Shown here in pieces: positions 24,349 to 34,974 of a stretch of DNA of 64,000 bases. Positions within the stretch are counted from its first letter, which is position 1. The number at the start of each line of letters is the position of its first letter. Source of the stretch: Smittia aterrima (taxonomy: Eukaryota > Arthropoda > Insecta > Diptera > Chironomidae); contig CP093829.1 in the NCBI GenBank assembly GCA_033063855.1, forward strand, positions 17,701,537-17,765,536. The letters are read 5' to 3'. Under the pieces are notes generated by a model. That model worked only from the letters and a program-made list of their open reading frames with translations. It did not search any database and had not been told where the DNA came from. Both the position numbers and the translations under genes were made by a program.

Positions 24349-27300
24349 ATGAAAGAAGTCAAAATTCAAAGTGACAATGCAAACTCATTGGAAGCGGAAG
24401 TTAAAGCCGAAGAAAATGAAGAAGATCCGTTTGTGAAAAGTTCTCCGTTTGTGAGTTCATTCATTGTCTCATTGACGAGAGAGTTTGTGAAAATTTTCTT
24501 TCTTTGTAGAAACTTGAATGGATTTTCGGCTTTAACTCTGACGTTCGTTTGATTAACTTGACAGCAGAATCGTCTTCAAAAATGTTCGCAGTGACTTCTG
24601 GTCACGCTTTTCAAATATTTCGTTGCGATGACAACTCAATGCAGAGTTTTGTGGGTCATGTAAGTGTTCAGTTATGTTTTGCAAATTCTTGGAATTCTGA
24701 ATTTTTGTTTCGTTTCCAAGGAGAGCGAAGTTTTTGTTTTGGAAACTGATGCAACAGGTCGGTTCATTGTGTCAGCTGATATAAGTGGAATCATAAATGT
24801 TTGGGATACTTCACTAGCAAGGTTAGCAATTGCCAATTGCTGAAATAAAATACTTCTTTCCTTTTTATATTCAAACTTAGCAAGTTTCCACATCCAGTTC
24901 GAACAATTTATGAGCCTTACAGTCGAGAACATCAAAGAAAACTCACAAAAGTCGCCTTGAGTGTAGACGGTAGAAATATTTTGACGTCATCAGATGGCAA
25001 AGGAAGTTACATTAAACTTTGGCAGTGGTCGTTTAATTCAGCAGAAGCTTCAAATGGTAAAGAAAGTTTGTTTTAAGTTTTCGATCTTTAAACGTTTGCT
25101 TTCAGATTCATTTGAGCTTCCATTGAAATATGACGAAGTTGAAAACATTCGCTTTAGTTCTGATGAAAGTTGTGCTTCAATGTTCATCGTGACGACCAAA
25201 AATGGAATCGCATTCGGTCAATGGGTGAGAAGAGAACGTGCCAATTATCGATAAAAAGTGATGAGAGTTCATGTCAATCGTTTTCAGGACAGAAAACATC
25301 AACAATTGCAACGGCACTATCCGGCTCGTGCCATTTCCATCAATTTTCAATTCACGGATGCGATTTTTATCGAGAGTTCACACAAAGCTATGTCAATTAC
25401 CACTTGTGGAAGTGTCGTCGTTTGGAGTGATGTGATCTCATTGACCGAGGACGCGGAAAGTGATATTGCCTCATCAAATTTCAAGAAGGAATTCATCAAG
25501 AGCGTGAAACTCTCGGAGAATTCACTTCACGTTATTTCATCGATCGATGGATTTGTAATGATCTGTGACTCACTTGGTCAGATTCGATTCTATGACAAGG
25601 AATTGAAAATTCTTTTCTGGTGTCCTTCGCATGATTCAATTGATTCGATAGTTTCGATTTCGTTTGATTTGAAGAAGAAACTTGAAACACTCGAAGGAGA
25701 TGAGGACGATGCTTCTGTAATCAAAGCAATTTCCATCCGAGACTTTTTCGTTCGTAAGAATCTTTACTGAAACATTTATAAACTTGAAACCTTTTGCTTG
25801 ATTTCTTCCACAGAAACCAGAAGCGACATTTTCTCAGTCAACGTTTCTCAAATGAAGTTCAATAGAATATTCTACAAATCAGATGATTTCATCACCGCAA
25901 TCGATGTTCATCCGCTGAATCGTAATTTGATTTGTTGCGGTAACTATTCGGGAAGAATTTTCATTTACGACTTCGAAAGGAAAACGCAGATTGTGGAAAA
26001 TCGATTGAAGCTTCGAAAGCGTAAAAGTTCAACTTCCGACACTGAAACCATCAGAACTCCACATATCTCTGTAATCTCATTTTCGCCTGACGGATTTCAT
26101 TTGGTTTGTGGTTTGTCGATTGGTTCCTTGGTTTTGCTCGATCCAAACGTTTTGCATGAACTTAAATGCATTCACTTAAATCATCAACCGATTGTCGCTC
26201 TAAAATTCTCTCCCGACTCAAGCTTCATTTCAATCTACGTAAGAGAAGTTTTCTTGTTTTACATTAGTTCTTAGAAGAAATATTTATATTCAAAGGATTC
26301 AGCATCAGTTGTTAGCTTATTGCATCTTGAAGAACCTGGAGAGGAATGGAGACTCTTAGGTCGAGTTCGGTACCACACAAAAGCAATTTGTGACATTCTT
26401 TTCATTCCTGCTGCTTCAACTAAAGTTTCTTCCTCGAATTTACTTTGTCCACGTTTGATTTCTTTGGCTCAAGACCGAGTGAGTTTTTGCCATGCCATTC
26501 TGGATTGTTTCTCATCTTTGTTCTCGACAGCAAATTGTTGAGTATGACTTGACAGAATCGATGAGACTGTCTCGAAGTTTGTCGATAACTTTCGTCAAAA
26601 GGATCTTTCAAACTTCTCTTCCCGTGTCGATGACCTTAATTCACAACAACAAGAAAGGCGAAGATCAACTTCTAATAGCAGACACGAAGATGAAATTCAA
26701 ATTATTTGATAAGAATACGTTTGAGATTCTGGCGACATTCTTGGGACCGATTTATGATTCGTACGTGGAGCGTTTCGTGAGTAAATTTATGAAACCGCAA
26801 TGCAAATGGATTTCCAATGAAAGAATGTTGGGTCGAAAGTCCCATTAAGCATTTTTTTGTGCCATAACTCATCTGTTTACTGCTTTATCTCTTCAAACAG
26901 GATGCGAGTGCTTCATTTGGTCCCACGCTCCACTCAAAGTTTTTTATTTTCACAACTAGCAAACACATTTGTCTCTACGCGTTGCCAATCGATGGCAATC
27001 CATTTCGGAGTTTAGGCGTCGTTGGCCACTCGAACGGCGTGAGAAACGTGAAATCAGATTTCAATCGACGACTGTTGTTCACCATCGGCAACAAATGTCA
27101 CTCGTTGTTCATGTGGAACATTAATTCTCGGTAACAAAAGACTTTTCTTCGTTTTTCTCGTTGAGATTTTCTTTCATTTCCTTTTAGTCCGCTCTTCGAT
27201 CACTTGGAAGAAGGCGGTGCATGGTTGAAGCCTTTTTGCGATTTACTTCCTGGCGGCAAGTTTGGATTTTTCTTTCAACAAATGCAAAATCTGTTTTTCT

Positions 27301-27816
27301 ACATGTTGTTGATTAAAAACAAGAACACACTCGATGCTCGAACGGTAAAGCTCTCTTCTGAAGAACAATTGAATGATATCTGAAATGATTCGATTGCAGG
27401 TTAAAGAAGGACTTGATATAAACGAAGTTCCTGATTTCATGAGAGCTTTGGGGTTCTATCCATCGGACTACGAAATAGAATGTTTACATCACGAACTGGA
27501 AATTGATGGAAGGAGGAAAATTCCTTTCGAGGATCTCGTTAAGCTTTACGTCAATCACTCGCATGCGTCATTTAATGGATCGCAGCAAAATTCCCTTGAG
27601 TTGGCGTTAAGAAGTTTATTTGCTTCTTCACCGGAAGCGGATTCGGCGAACATCATCATCAACAAATCTCGATTGGTGGCGATGCTCACAGAATCAGGAG
27701 AGAAAATCGAAGTGAAAGATGCGGAAATTCAGTTGAAACAGTTTTTCTCAAGCAGCGAAGAAATTTCTTTAAAAGAATTCATTCATAGGATTTCGAAGAT
27801 CAGCAGCTTTGGATAA
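24349..27816 (+). CDS. Cfap251: CFAP251 (WDR66), intact copy
   Basis: Twelve exons: 24349-24450, 24510-24659, 24721-24821, 24881-25056, 25106-25224, 25288-25753, 25814-26238, 26296-26478, 26531-26776, 26901-27130, 27188-27344 and 27400-27816. They sum to 2772 nt, an unbroken 923-residue frame. The order is a short Glu-rich leader, KLEWIFGFNS (the CFAP251 entry motif), WD40 repeats to about residue 700 (INVWDTSLA, IKLWQWSFN, SVVVWSDV, SLFMWNINS), then LLPGGKFGF and the VPDFMRALGFYPSDYEIE calmodulin/EF-hand-like C-terminal region found in vertebrate WDR66. In other organisms CFAP251 belongs to the calmodulin- and spoke-associated complex at the base of radial spoke 3 and is needed for sperm-flagellum motility. 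The human protein is longer mainly through its Glu-rich N-terminus. Expected sites here are sperm flagella and chordotonal cilia. Confidence 0.93.
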
Positions 27817-27825
27817 TTTTTATTC

Positions 27826-27979
27826 TACAGGGTGGTGGGAATGTATTGACGCCTGTATTTCGACGAATATCTCAATAACCAAAAAACGTGTGTCAAACAT
27901 TTTGTTATTTTTGGAAAGCTTACATTCTAGGGAAGAAAACCCTATACCACATTTTAAATCTTTCAGTTCGAGTGTAGTC
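27826..27979. repeat. About 154-bp insertion in the right arm only
   Basis: Just after the CFAP251 stop, the right arm has extra DNA beginning CTACAGGGTGGTGGGAATG and ending near GAGTGTAGTC. The left arm goes directly from TTTTATTC to GCATGCTTTATAC. It contains a TAGGG-N7-CCCTA hairpin near 27929-27945. A second small difference (GTATAAAGTTT) follows at about 27991. It could be a short non-autonomous element or sequence deleted from the left arm; no clear terminal repeats or target duplication are seen. Confidence 0.5.
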
Positions 27980-29751
27980 GTATGCTTTATAGTATAAAGT
28001 TTATACATTCAACTAATAAACTGGGAAATTCCTTAAACGTTTTTTTCTATTTTTCTCGTAATTGCAGCTGCACAAGCATAAAAGTTTCGCTCAAAGAGTT
28101 TGCGTTTATTCAATCGAGTGGAATTCCTTCGAAGGACAAAAAAAGCGAAACAAAAGCTTTAAGCTCTCGGGAGCTTTCAACCTTGAAAATTTCTTTTCCT
28201 TCATCATCCCCTCTGCGTCGACTTTTAAACTTCAACACATCAGAAAATCCGATGACACTTTGTTTGCCTTTTTCTCTTTTCGGTTGATCGAAGTGTCAGA
28301 CTTGGGAATTATGGAAGTCAATTTCGTACAGAACCAAACATCACACGACATTCCTGTCATATGTCAGCTTTGGAGAAAAAGCTCATCTGGCGATGATACA
28401 TTAAGCAGACGTGAGATCAGCATCTTTCACCTTCTTTACTTCTTTGTTGTGCGTAAAGTTTCAATGTCAAGTCTCACTTAGTGGAGCGTGCGACGAAGCT
28501 GACACATTCAGTCTGACATTTCTCTTTCGTTAAGCTTGAACAATGCTCAAGATTATCTGATTTACTTTCCGTTCAATGATTGCAAATACATTCGATCGAA
28601 TTCTCATTTTTCTTCCGCTTCGTCTCGCAAGTTGTTTTCATTTCAGTGCAGAAAAACGAACGAGACCAAGAAAAAACATAAATCAACTCAAACAGGCAGC
28701 AAATCGCAAAGATGAAGCGAAAAGAATGAAGAATTTCCTTTGAAATAAAAATAGAGATCGCAACAAACAAAGAATCGTAAAAACAACTCTCACAAGTTTA
28801 AATACTTCAAGACAAATTCGTTGGCAAAAAGAAACTCCTCGCTTCAGAGCTTTTTAAAGCTCGTAAACAAGAATGACATTTCAAAGACTTTGTGTTTATT
28901 ATTTATGGCGTGAACCTTTTTGTGTGAAAAGTTCTATTGAGTTGAAAATATTGTTGAAATTATGAAATGCTCGAGTCCCTGAGGCTCGATGCGCAAAATT
29001 CGTATCAATAAAGACAGAAATATTGAAAGCAATTTCCGGAAACGTTTTTACATCTTCTTCTTAAGAAAAAGAGACAAAGAGGAAATCCTTCTGAGGTTGG
29101 AGGGCTTCGTCGTATCTATCACTTCTGAAATATGTAAATGGAAATTGTCAGCAGAGCAAGAAGAATTCAATCAATAATAAAAGAGTTTCCTCGTTTCTGA
29201 GAAAGCTTTAGTACTTTTAAAAGTCAATGAACTTTAAACTTTGCTTTTTTCCTCTTGAGGAGTCTTTACATAATCTTTTTAAACTTAAGTTAGTCTTGTC
29301 TGCGGCAAGAAGAATAAATTAATAAAAATCTGTTTTTCGCAAGTCTAAAGTTTCATTAAAATTATTAAACTTTGCGGAAATCTTTGGAGAAACTTTGTAA
29401 ACTAATATACATCACAGGTGAGTTAATTTAATTGGATGACTGCCGTCGATGATAACAAGGATGCAAATTAATCCAATCAAAGGGTTGTTCATGCTTTATC
29501 AAATTCAAATGATTTATATCGATTTCTTAATCATCATTTCTGATTATGACCACAGTAGGAGATTTTGTATTACAAATATAATTTGTTCCTTTGAATAAAT
29601 GATTTATTTATTAGAAAATTAATAATCCCCATATTCCGAAAAATTTAATTAAAGATTATATCGAAAACCGTTAGAAATTCAAATTTCGACTTCACTTCGA
29701 CTTGAACCAACCGATTTGCTTCGAACTCTGAACTCTCTGACTTTGGAAAAT
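27980..29751. other. Arm edge and intergenic DNA before ANKMY2
   Basis: Up to about 28476 this is the diverged outer edge of the right arm, equivalent to the upstream region of the DUF1091 gene but without that gene. From there to 29751 it is AT-rich intergenic DNA. Open frames at 27982-28481 are arm flank, not genes. Confidence 0.6.
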
Positions 29752-31112
29752 ATGTCGGACGACAAAACTCAAATTTTTGATTGTATCTCAAAGAATGAGA
29801 TCACGGAATTGAAAGCGAAGCTAACCGCTTACAAGGGCAGCGTTGATTTCACTGATGAGAATGGTAAATTATAATTTTCTGAGTTGAATCAAATTTGATT
29901 AAAGAAGTAACCAAAAGAGTTGCCAAAACAAACATCGCAATTTTGTAATTTCCTTTGATTTATAAAGTTGTTGATTGATTTCAGGCATGACACCGCTTCA
30001 ACACGCGTCATATAAGGGAAACAAGGAAGCCGTTCAACTTCTTCTGGACTTGGTGAGTTTAAAATTTATTTTTCCAGAAACTTCTTTCTCATTCCTCGAG
30101 CTTTCAGGGAGCCGATGTTAACTCATCCAAACACGAATATTGCTATACTGCGCTTCACTTTGGTGCGTTGTCAGGTAATGCGGATGTTTGCCTTCAGCTT
30201 CTTCTCTCCGGTGCCAATCCCAATGCTTTGAATTCTGTCGGGAGAACTCCTGCGCAAATGGGAGCATTCGTTGCCAATCACAAAGCTGTATCGACAATCA
30301 ACAACTTTGTTGCGAGGACAGAAGTGGAATATTATACAAAGCTTCAAGGACAGCAGAAAGAACCAACACTGCCTCCAACTCTTCTCGATTCGTTCCACAA
30401 ATTTGTTATTCAACCAAACATTCATCCAGTGAGAGTCTGTCTAAACCTCCAGCAGTTTGGAATCGTGCCAGAGCATTACGGAACGATACGAAAGGTTCTC
30501 GAGTTGATGGCGGAACGAGAGATGAAACGAGCGAATGAAATCAACGAGCTAATGGCCTTTAAATATCACTATCTAGGATGGATAGTGAAGGAAATCATCT
30601 CGTGTCGCGATCATTTCGCTGCGAGAAACCAGACAAAGGAACAGGAAAAAGACTCAAAGTCAGATTACCTCGAACTATTTATCAAGCGCGTTCTCAAGCC
30701 AAACAAGGAAGGTCAGCAAGACTATGTTGAGCTGACTATCCGCGAATGTGTTCGCGAGTTTCCTTTCCGGGAATGCACTATTTTCCAACAAATTGTTCGT
30801 CAACTGGCCAGCAAAGAAAATAACTTAACTGCTCTTGAAGTGCTGAAACAGTCAATTAATGGCCAACGAGGTTTCCAGGATCTTAACTCGTTTTGCAGCA
30901 CCTGTGGCGATGAGAAGCCGGACAAGAAATGCTCTAAGTGCAAGCAAGTACAATATTGCGATCGTGAATGTCAGCGACTACATTGGTGGCTTCACAAAAA
31001 GGAGTGTGGACGGATGAGTTCACTGCCCGTTGCTGCAGCTCCAACAATTGATAAGAAGGATATCGACCAAGCGGAAATAAGTCAAGAGCTTAAAAAGCTC
31101 GTTGCTGGATAA
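29752..31112 (+). CDS. Ankmy2: ANKMY2: ankyrin repeats plus MYND zinc finger
   Basis: Exons 29752-29863, 29985-30052 and 30108-31112 give 394 residues (human ANKMY2 about 440). Ankyrin repeats occupy about residues 37-115 (MTPLQHASYKGNKEAVQLLL, YTALHFGALSGNADVCLQLL, RTPAQMGAFVANHKAV). A helical region follows and then a MYND finger at about 320-358: CSTCGDEKPDKKCSKC ... YCDRECQRLHWWLHKKEC, with all zinc ligands present. In vertebrates ANKMY2 binds FKBP38 and brings adenylyl cyclases to the primary cilium, affecting Hedgehog signalling. The start MSDDKTQIFD is the first ATG in frame. AATAAA at 31227 fits the poly(A) site. Confidence 0.93.
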
Positions 31113-31496
31113 ATATTACCACTCAAAAATATTTGAATTTGCACAATCATTGTTCCGATCGTAAACTCAATGTTGAAGTAATCAAATCCTCATGCCCCAA
31201 GTGTAGTTTGATGTGTTTGCGAAGAAAATAAAAGTTTTTCAAGTATAGTTTCTTCTTTTGTCTTTATTCGTAAAATACTGGCAACAGTTTTAACTTGATG
31301 GCAAGAAAGTTCCTTAACTATTTTTAAAATTGATCGAAGACTCTTTCTCTCTCATTCTACAATTGAAATTTTAATTAAGTTATCACAAAGCGTGAAAGGC
31401 AAAATGTGATGTGAAGACCTAGTCTCGAGGAAAAGAAATCAATAAGTACAAGAGAACTTTACAGTTTCATAAAACTGAAGTTAATGGAGTAAGATT
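31113..31496. other. Convergent 3' ends of ANKMY2 and the sugar transporter
   Basis: A 384-bp stretch holding both 3' UTRs, with AATAAA at 31227-31232 for ANKMY2. Nothing else is recognised. Confidence 0.6.
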
Positions 31497-34400
31497 CTAT
31501 TGCTTTCCGTTGAGCAGTTTATCGTTTTCCACAGTTAAAGTGAATTTATTATTATTGAGGTTTTGAAGTTCTCTGTCTGGCTTTGGAGTTTTCAGTGTCG
31601 ATGTACGACCGCTAAAGTAATCCTCGATTTCTTGAAGTGTTCTTCCTTTAGTCTCAGGAAGACATACGTAGAAGAAAGCGGTTCCTGTGAATTGAAGATT
31701 CAATTATTGTTAACAATCCTTCTAAAACTTAAAAGCTCCTCTTACCAAGTAACGAAATACATCCGTAGAGCATAAAAGTTCCATGTCTCTGAAATATATG
31801 ACTGAGCATTGGATATGTCTTGACAACAAGAAACACGAAAATGTGTGCACAACATGTTGTCATTCCTCCAACAATTCCTCTAACTTTCATTGGATAAAGT
31901 TCTCCAATCATGATCCAGGGAACAACCAAGAAGCCCATCGTACAAGTGATGATAAAGATAAAGATGCAAGCAACCGGAACCCAGGTATACATTGGCTCGA
32001 TTCCCTGAGCGTCCCAAACAGATTTCTGGTACATGTAACCACCTAGACCAAGCATCGTAATTCCGCAACCGATTCCAGAGACGAAAGAGAGTGGACGACG
32101 ACCACATTTTCTACATGATATGCAAGCGATAATTGTGAAGATCAATCTTAGTGTGCCAAGAACAATTGTACAAGTGTATTTGTCCATTGATGTTCCCGTT
32201 TCTTGAAAGATCTCGACAGCGTAGAATGTGATTGTGTTAACGCCGGAGAACTGATACATCATAAAGTATATAACGAGAATACCAAAAGGCTTCAGACAAG
32301 ATGGAGCCAGAAGAGCTTGAAGGATTTCCTTTGGCGTTGGCTTTCTGTAAAATAAAAGAAATCGATAAGTTAAACTTCACAAAAGAGGCTTCATAATCAC
32401 GCTTACTTTTTCGAGTTTGTTTTGTTAGCAAAGTCTTGAAGTTGATCAATTTCACGTTGTAAGTTGTATGCACTTCCTCGAAGCTTTCGCAAACTGTCGA
32501 ATGCTCGGTCGGGTTTTTGATGCGAGACTAGATAGTTTGGCGTCTCAGGAAGCATGAGCATTCCCAAGAGACCGATAACAGGGACAAGACAAGAGATAGC
32601 AGTCAAGACTTTCCATGTCAAGAAAGAGCCGAGAATGTACTGCATCAAAACACCAAAACTGATCGCAACTGATGACAATGCTGTAAGCATTCCTCGTAAA
32701 TGTGGTTGAGTGACTTCACTTGTGTAAACTCTTGCAGGAGCTCCAACCATTCCTGAGCCAAGACCAGTAAGAAGTCGACCAATATAAATCATTGGGACAG
32801 ATGTCGCAAGACAAATAGTTGACCATCCGAGTATAAGAGGAATTTCCGTAATCAAGAGAGTTTTCTTTCGTCCGATTGTGTCCATTAAATAACCTCCAAG
32901 AATACATCCAACGGGAGTGGAAAGCGAAGCCAGAGAAGCTGCAAATAAATAAAGAAATCCGTTTATAGTCAAATTGTGTTTATTTTTTTTATAAGCTCAG
33001 TTATAGTAAACTAAAAATAAATAGCGTGGATGAGTATTTTGCACCGACAACACATTCAAAGAGACTTTAAGTTGCACCAGGTCAGTTACGAAATATTCAT
33101 AATATTCTCAAATGCTTGAGTAATCAAATGTTTTGAATTTATCACTATTCTTTGAGCTTTTCGCGCCCCCATCTTTTGATAGCTTGCTGTGCACGAGCCG
33201 CCAGGAAAACCAAAATAAAATCGAACTTAGTCAACAGAAGTCGATCATCTCGAATATTTCGGCCATTCAATTGCATTTTCGCTTGGATGAGTGCCAACTG
33301 AAAGCGACAAGACAATTGAAAATTTTGTTTTCTCTTTGAATAATCTCGTCGTCTCGTCTCATCGGAATCAAAAGTCAGTGGAAGTCAGTGAAAGACGTAG
33401 TTTCTTCCGTGAAATCTTTGTTTCTACGCAACGATCAAAATATTTCATTTCCACTCTCTTAATTGATCATTCGACGATTCGCTCTGCAATTCTGATGACA
33501 AAATCTTTTGTTGTTGAAATATCGCGTTTTGTAGTCAACAAAGACGTGAAGAAATTCAAATCAATTAAATCGCTTTATCAACAACGTCAAGTGCGTTTAA
33601 AAATAGAAAAATGGAGTTCCATAAGGAACAGCACGATGGAAGTTTGTGATCGGCAGGCCCAATAAATCAACGCCGCGTGATTGAAATCTTGTTTACCTTG
33701 TCACATTAATTGCAGCAATTATCATCCAAGATGGACAAGATAAGACGTCATTTGATTGACAGGAACCATCAAACTCTTAAAGATATTTCATTCAAGTTTC
33801 ATCTGATAAGAAACTCCAATTGAAGACTTTCGTCTTACTAATCAAACGACCATTAACGGCTTTAAAGCGGTAGAATTCCTTATCAGACCTCAATCAAACA
33901 AAAGCTTCGATCGCTCTTATCAGCATTCAGTGTTATCAGCTCAAAGCCAAAGGTGTTTTCACTTTCTCAAGAGGTTTTCGCAATTGTTCGGATTATCAAT
34001 AAAGTTCTCAATGTTAGGATCTTGTTTCCAATCGACGTCATAATCCAAAAGTTAAGTAACTAACGTTATCAAGCTATATTTTTGTCGGTTCTCTTTAAAG
34101 ACAAACTCTTCAGTGATGAATTTGTCAACTATAAGTGATCGTAAAAGAGTCTTTTTGGTTATCATTTTTGTGACTAAGCCAGTGTTTCTGTTTTCTCGCC
34201 GAATTTGTTTACAAATTTTACGCTTAGACGACTTCACTCGCCGACCACGTGGATAAAAGATTTTTCTTCTCATCGAGTTCTCTCTGTTTATTCGGAGATG
34301 AGAAAAGTTTCCTCTGCGTTCACATTTGATCGAAGTCCAAGAAAACATTTTTCTTTATAAGCAACAAACTTATTTTCTCAATTCTTTAAGTAGGGAATCA

Positions 34401-34974
34401 AACTAATATTTTGTTTTGCCAAGAAAATCTTTAAGATCAACAATGTCGGCAGGTGGAAAACATGTTCGAGTGGATTCATTTCTTATCGAACGTCCCTCGA
34501 ACTCAATGTCAAAACATTGCGAAGGAAATTCCTCGACGTCGTTGCATTGCGTAAACAAATTAATAATTTTCATGAATGAATAAATAATTTTTAATCGATA
34601 AGCTTCGATTCAATTTCATTCAATTAACTTGTCACAATATTTTCCGCTTTGTTTCAATGTTTGTCGATTGAACTTAATTGCGTCTGATAAAGTTTTACTT
34701 ACCAATCCAACTCTCTTGAGTCTCATCGATTTGGATTGTTGAGGAAGCTGCTTTAAGTTGAGGAATTACGACGGCGGAAAAACCAAAGATTAATCCAGTG
34801 TTGATAGGGCCGATGTTCGCGATGAATGCCGCGATTACTTGTCGCAACGCCTTGCCACGTTCTTTCTTATCAAACTGTGATTCAGCGTGAACAACTCCGT
34901 TTGGATTTATTTTTACTACTTGAGGCTGAGGGCTTCCATTGCTGCCAATGAGGGAAACCTTTTGTTGCGGTTTG
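31497..34974 (-). CDS. MFS sugar (trehalose/glucose) transporter, start exon not found
   Basis: Exons 34703-34974, 32407-32938, 31746-32344 and 31497-31684 join in phase to about 530 residues. Twelve membrane segments are expected. Sugar-porter signatures: GGYLMDTIGRKKTL after helix 2, YIGRLLTGLGSGM, PETPNYLV, MYQFSGVNTITFYAVEIF in helix 7, and PETKGRTLQEIEDYF at the end. The upstream part (VKINPNGVVHAESQFDKKE, then GKALRQVIAAFIANIGPINT) resembles insect Tret1-type facilitated trehalose transporters. An in-frame TGA lies at about 34994, so the coding sequence must enter exon 34703-34974 through an acceptor (best: AAAACAG|C at 34974); the initiator exon is further upstream. A 1.76 kb intron spans 32939-34702. 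Substrate is inferred from family only. Confidence 0.85.

Larger units (their letters stand above)
24230..28476 (+). repeat. Right arm of the CFAP251 inverted duplication
   Basis: Reverse-complement partner of 17866-21860. It is longer than the left arm because it keeps 45 bp of exon 7/intron 7 and carries about 154 bp extra after the stop codon (27826-27979). The outer 300 bp are patchily similar, with several small insertions. Confidence 0.92.

Noticed and set aside
33133..33665. 124-residue open frame inside the large sugar-transporter intron
   Set aside because: No recognisable family, low-complexity basic/Ser composition, no splice or promoter context; likely chance.
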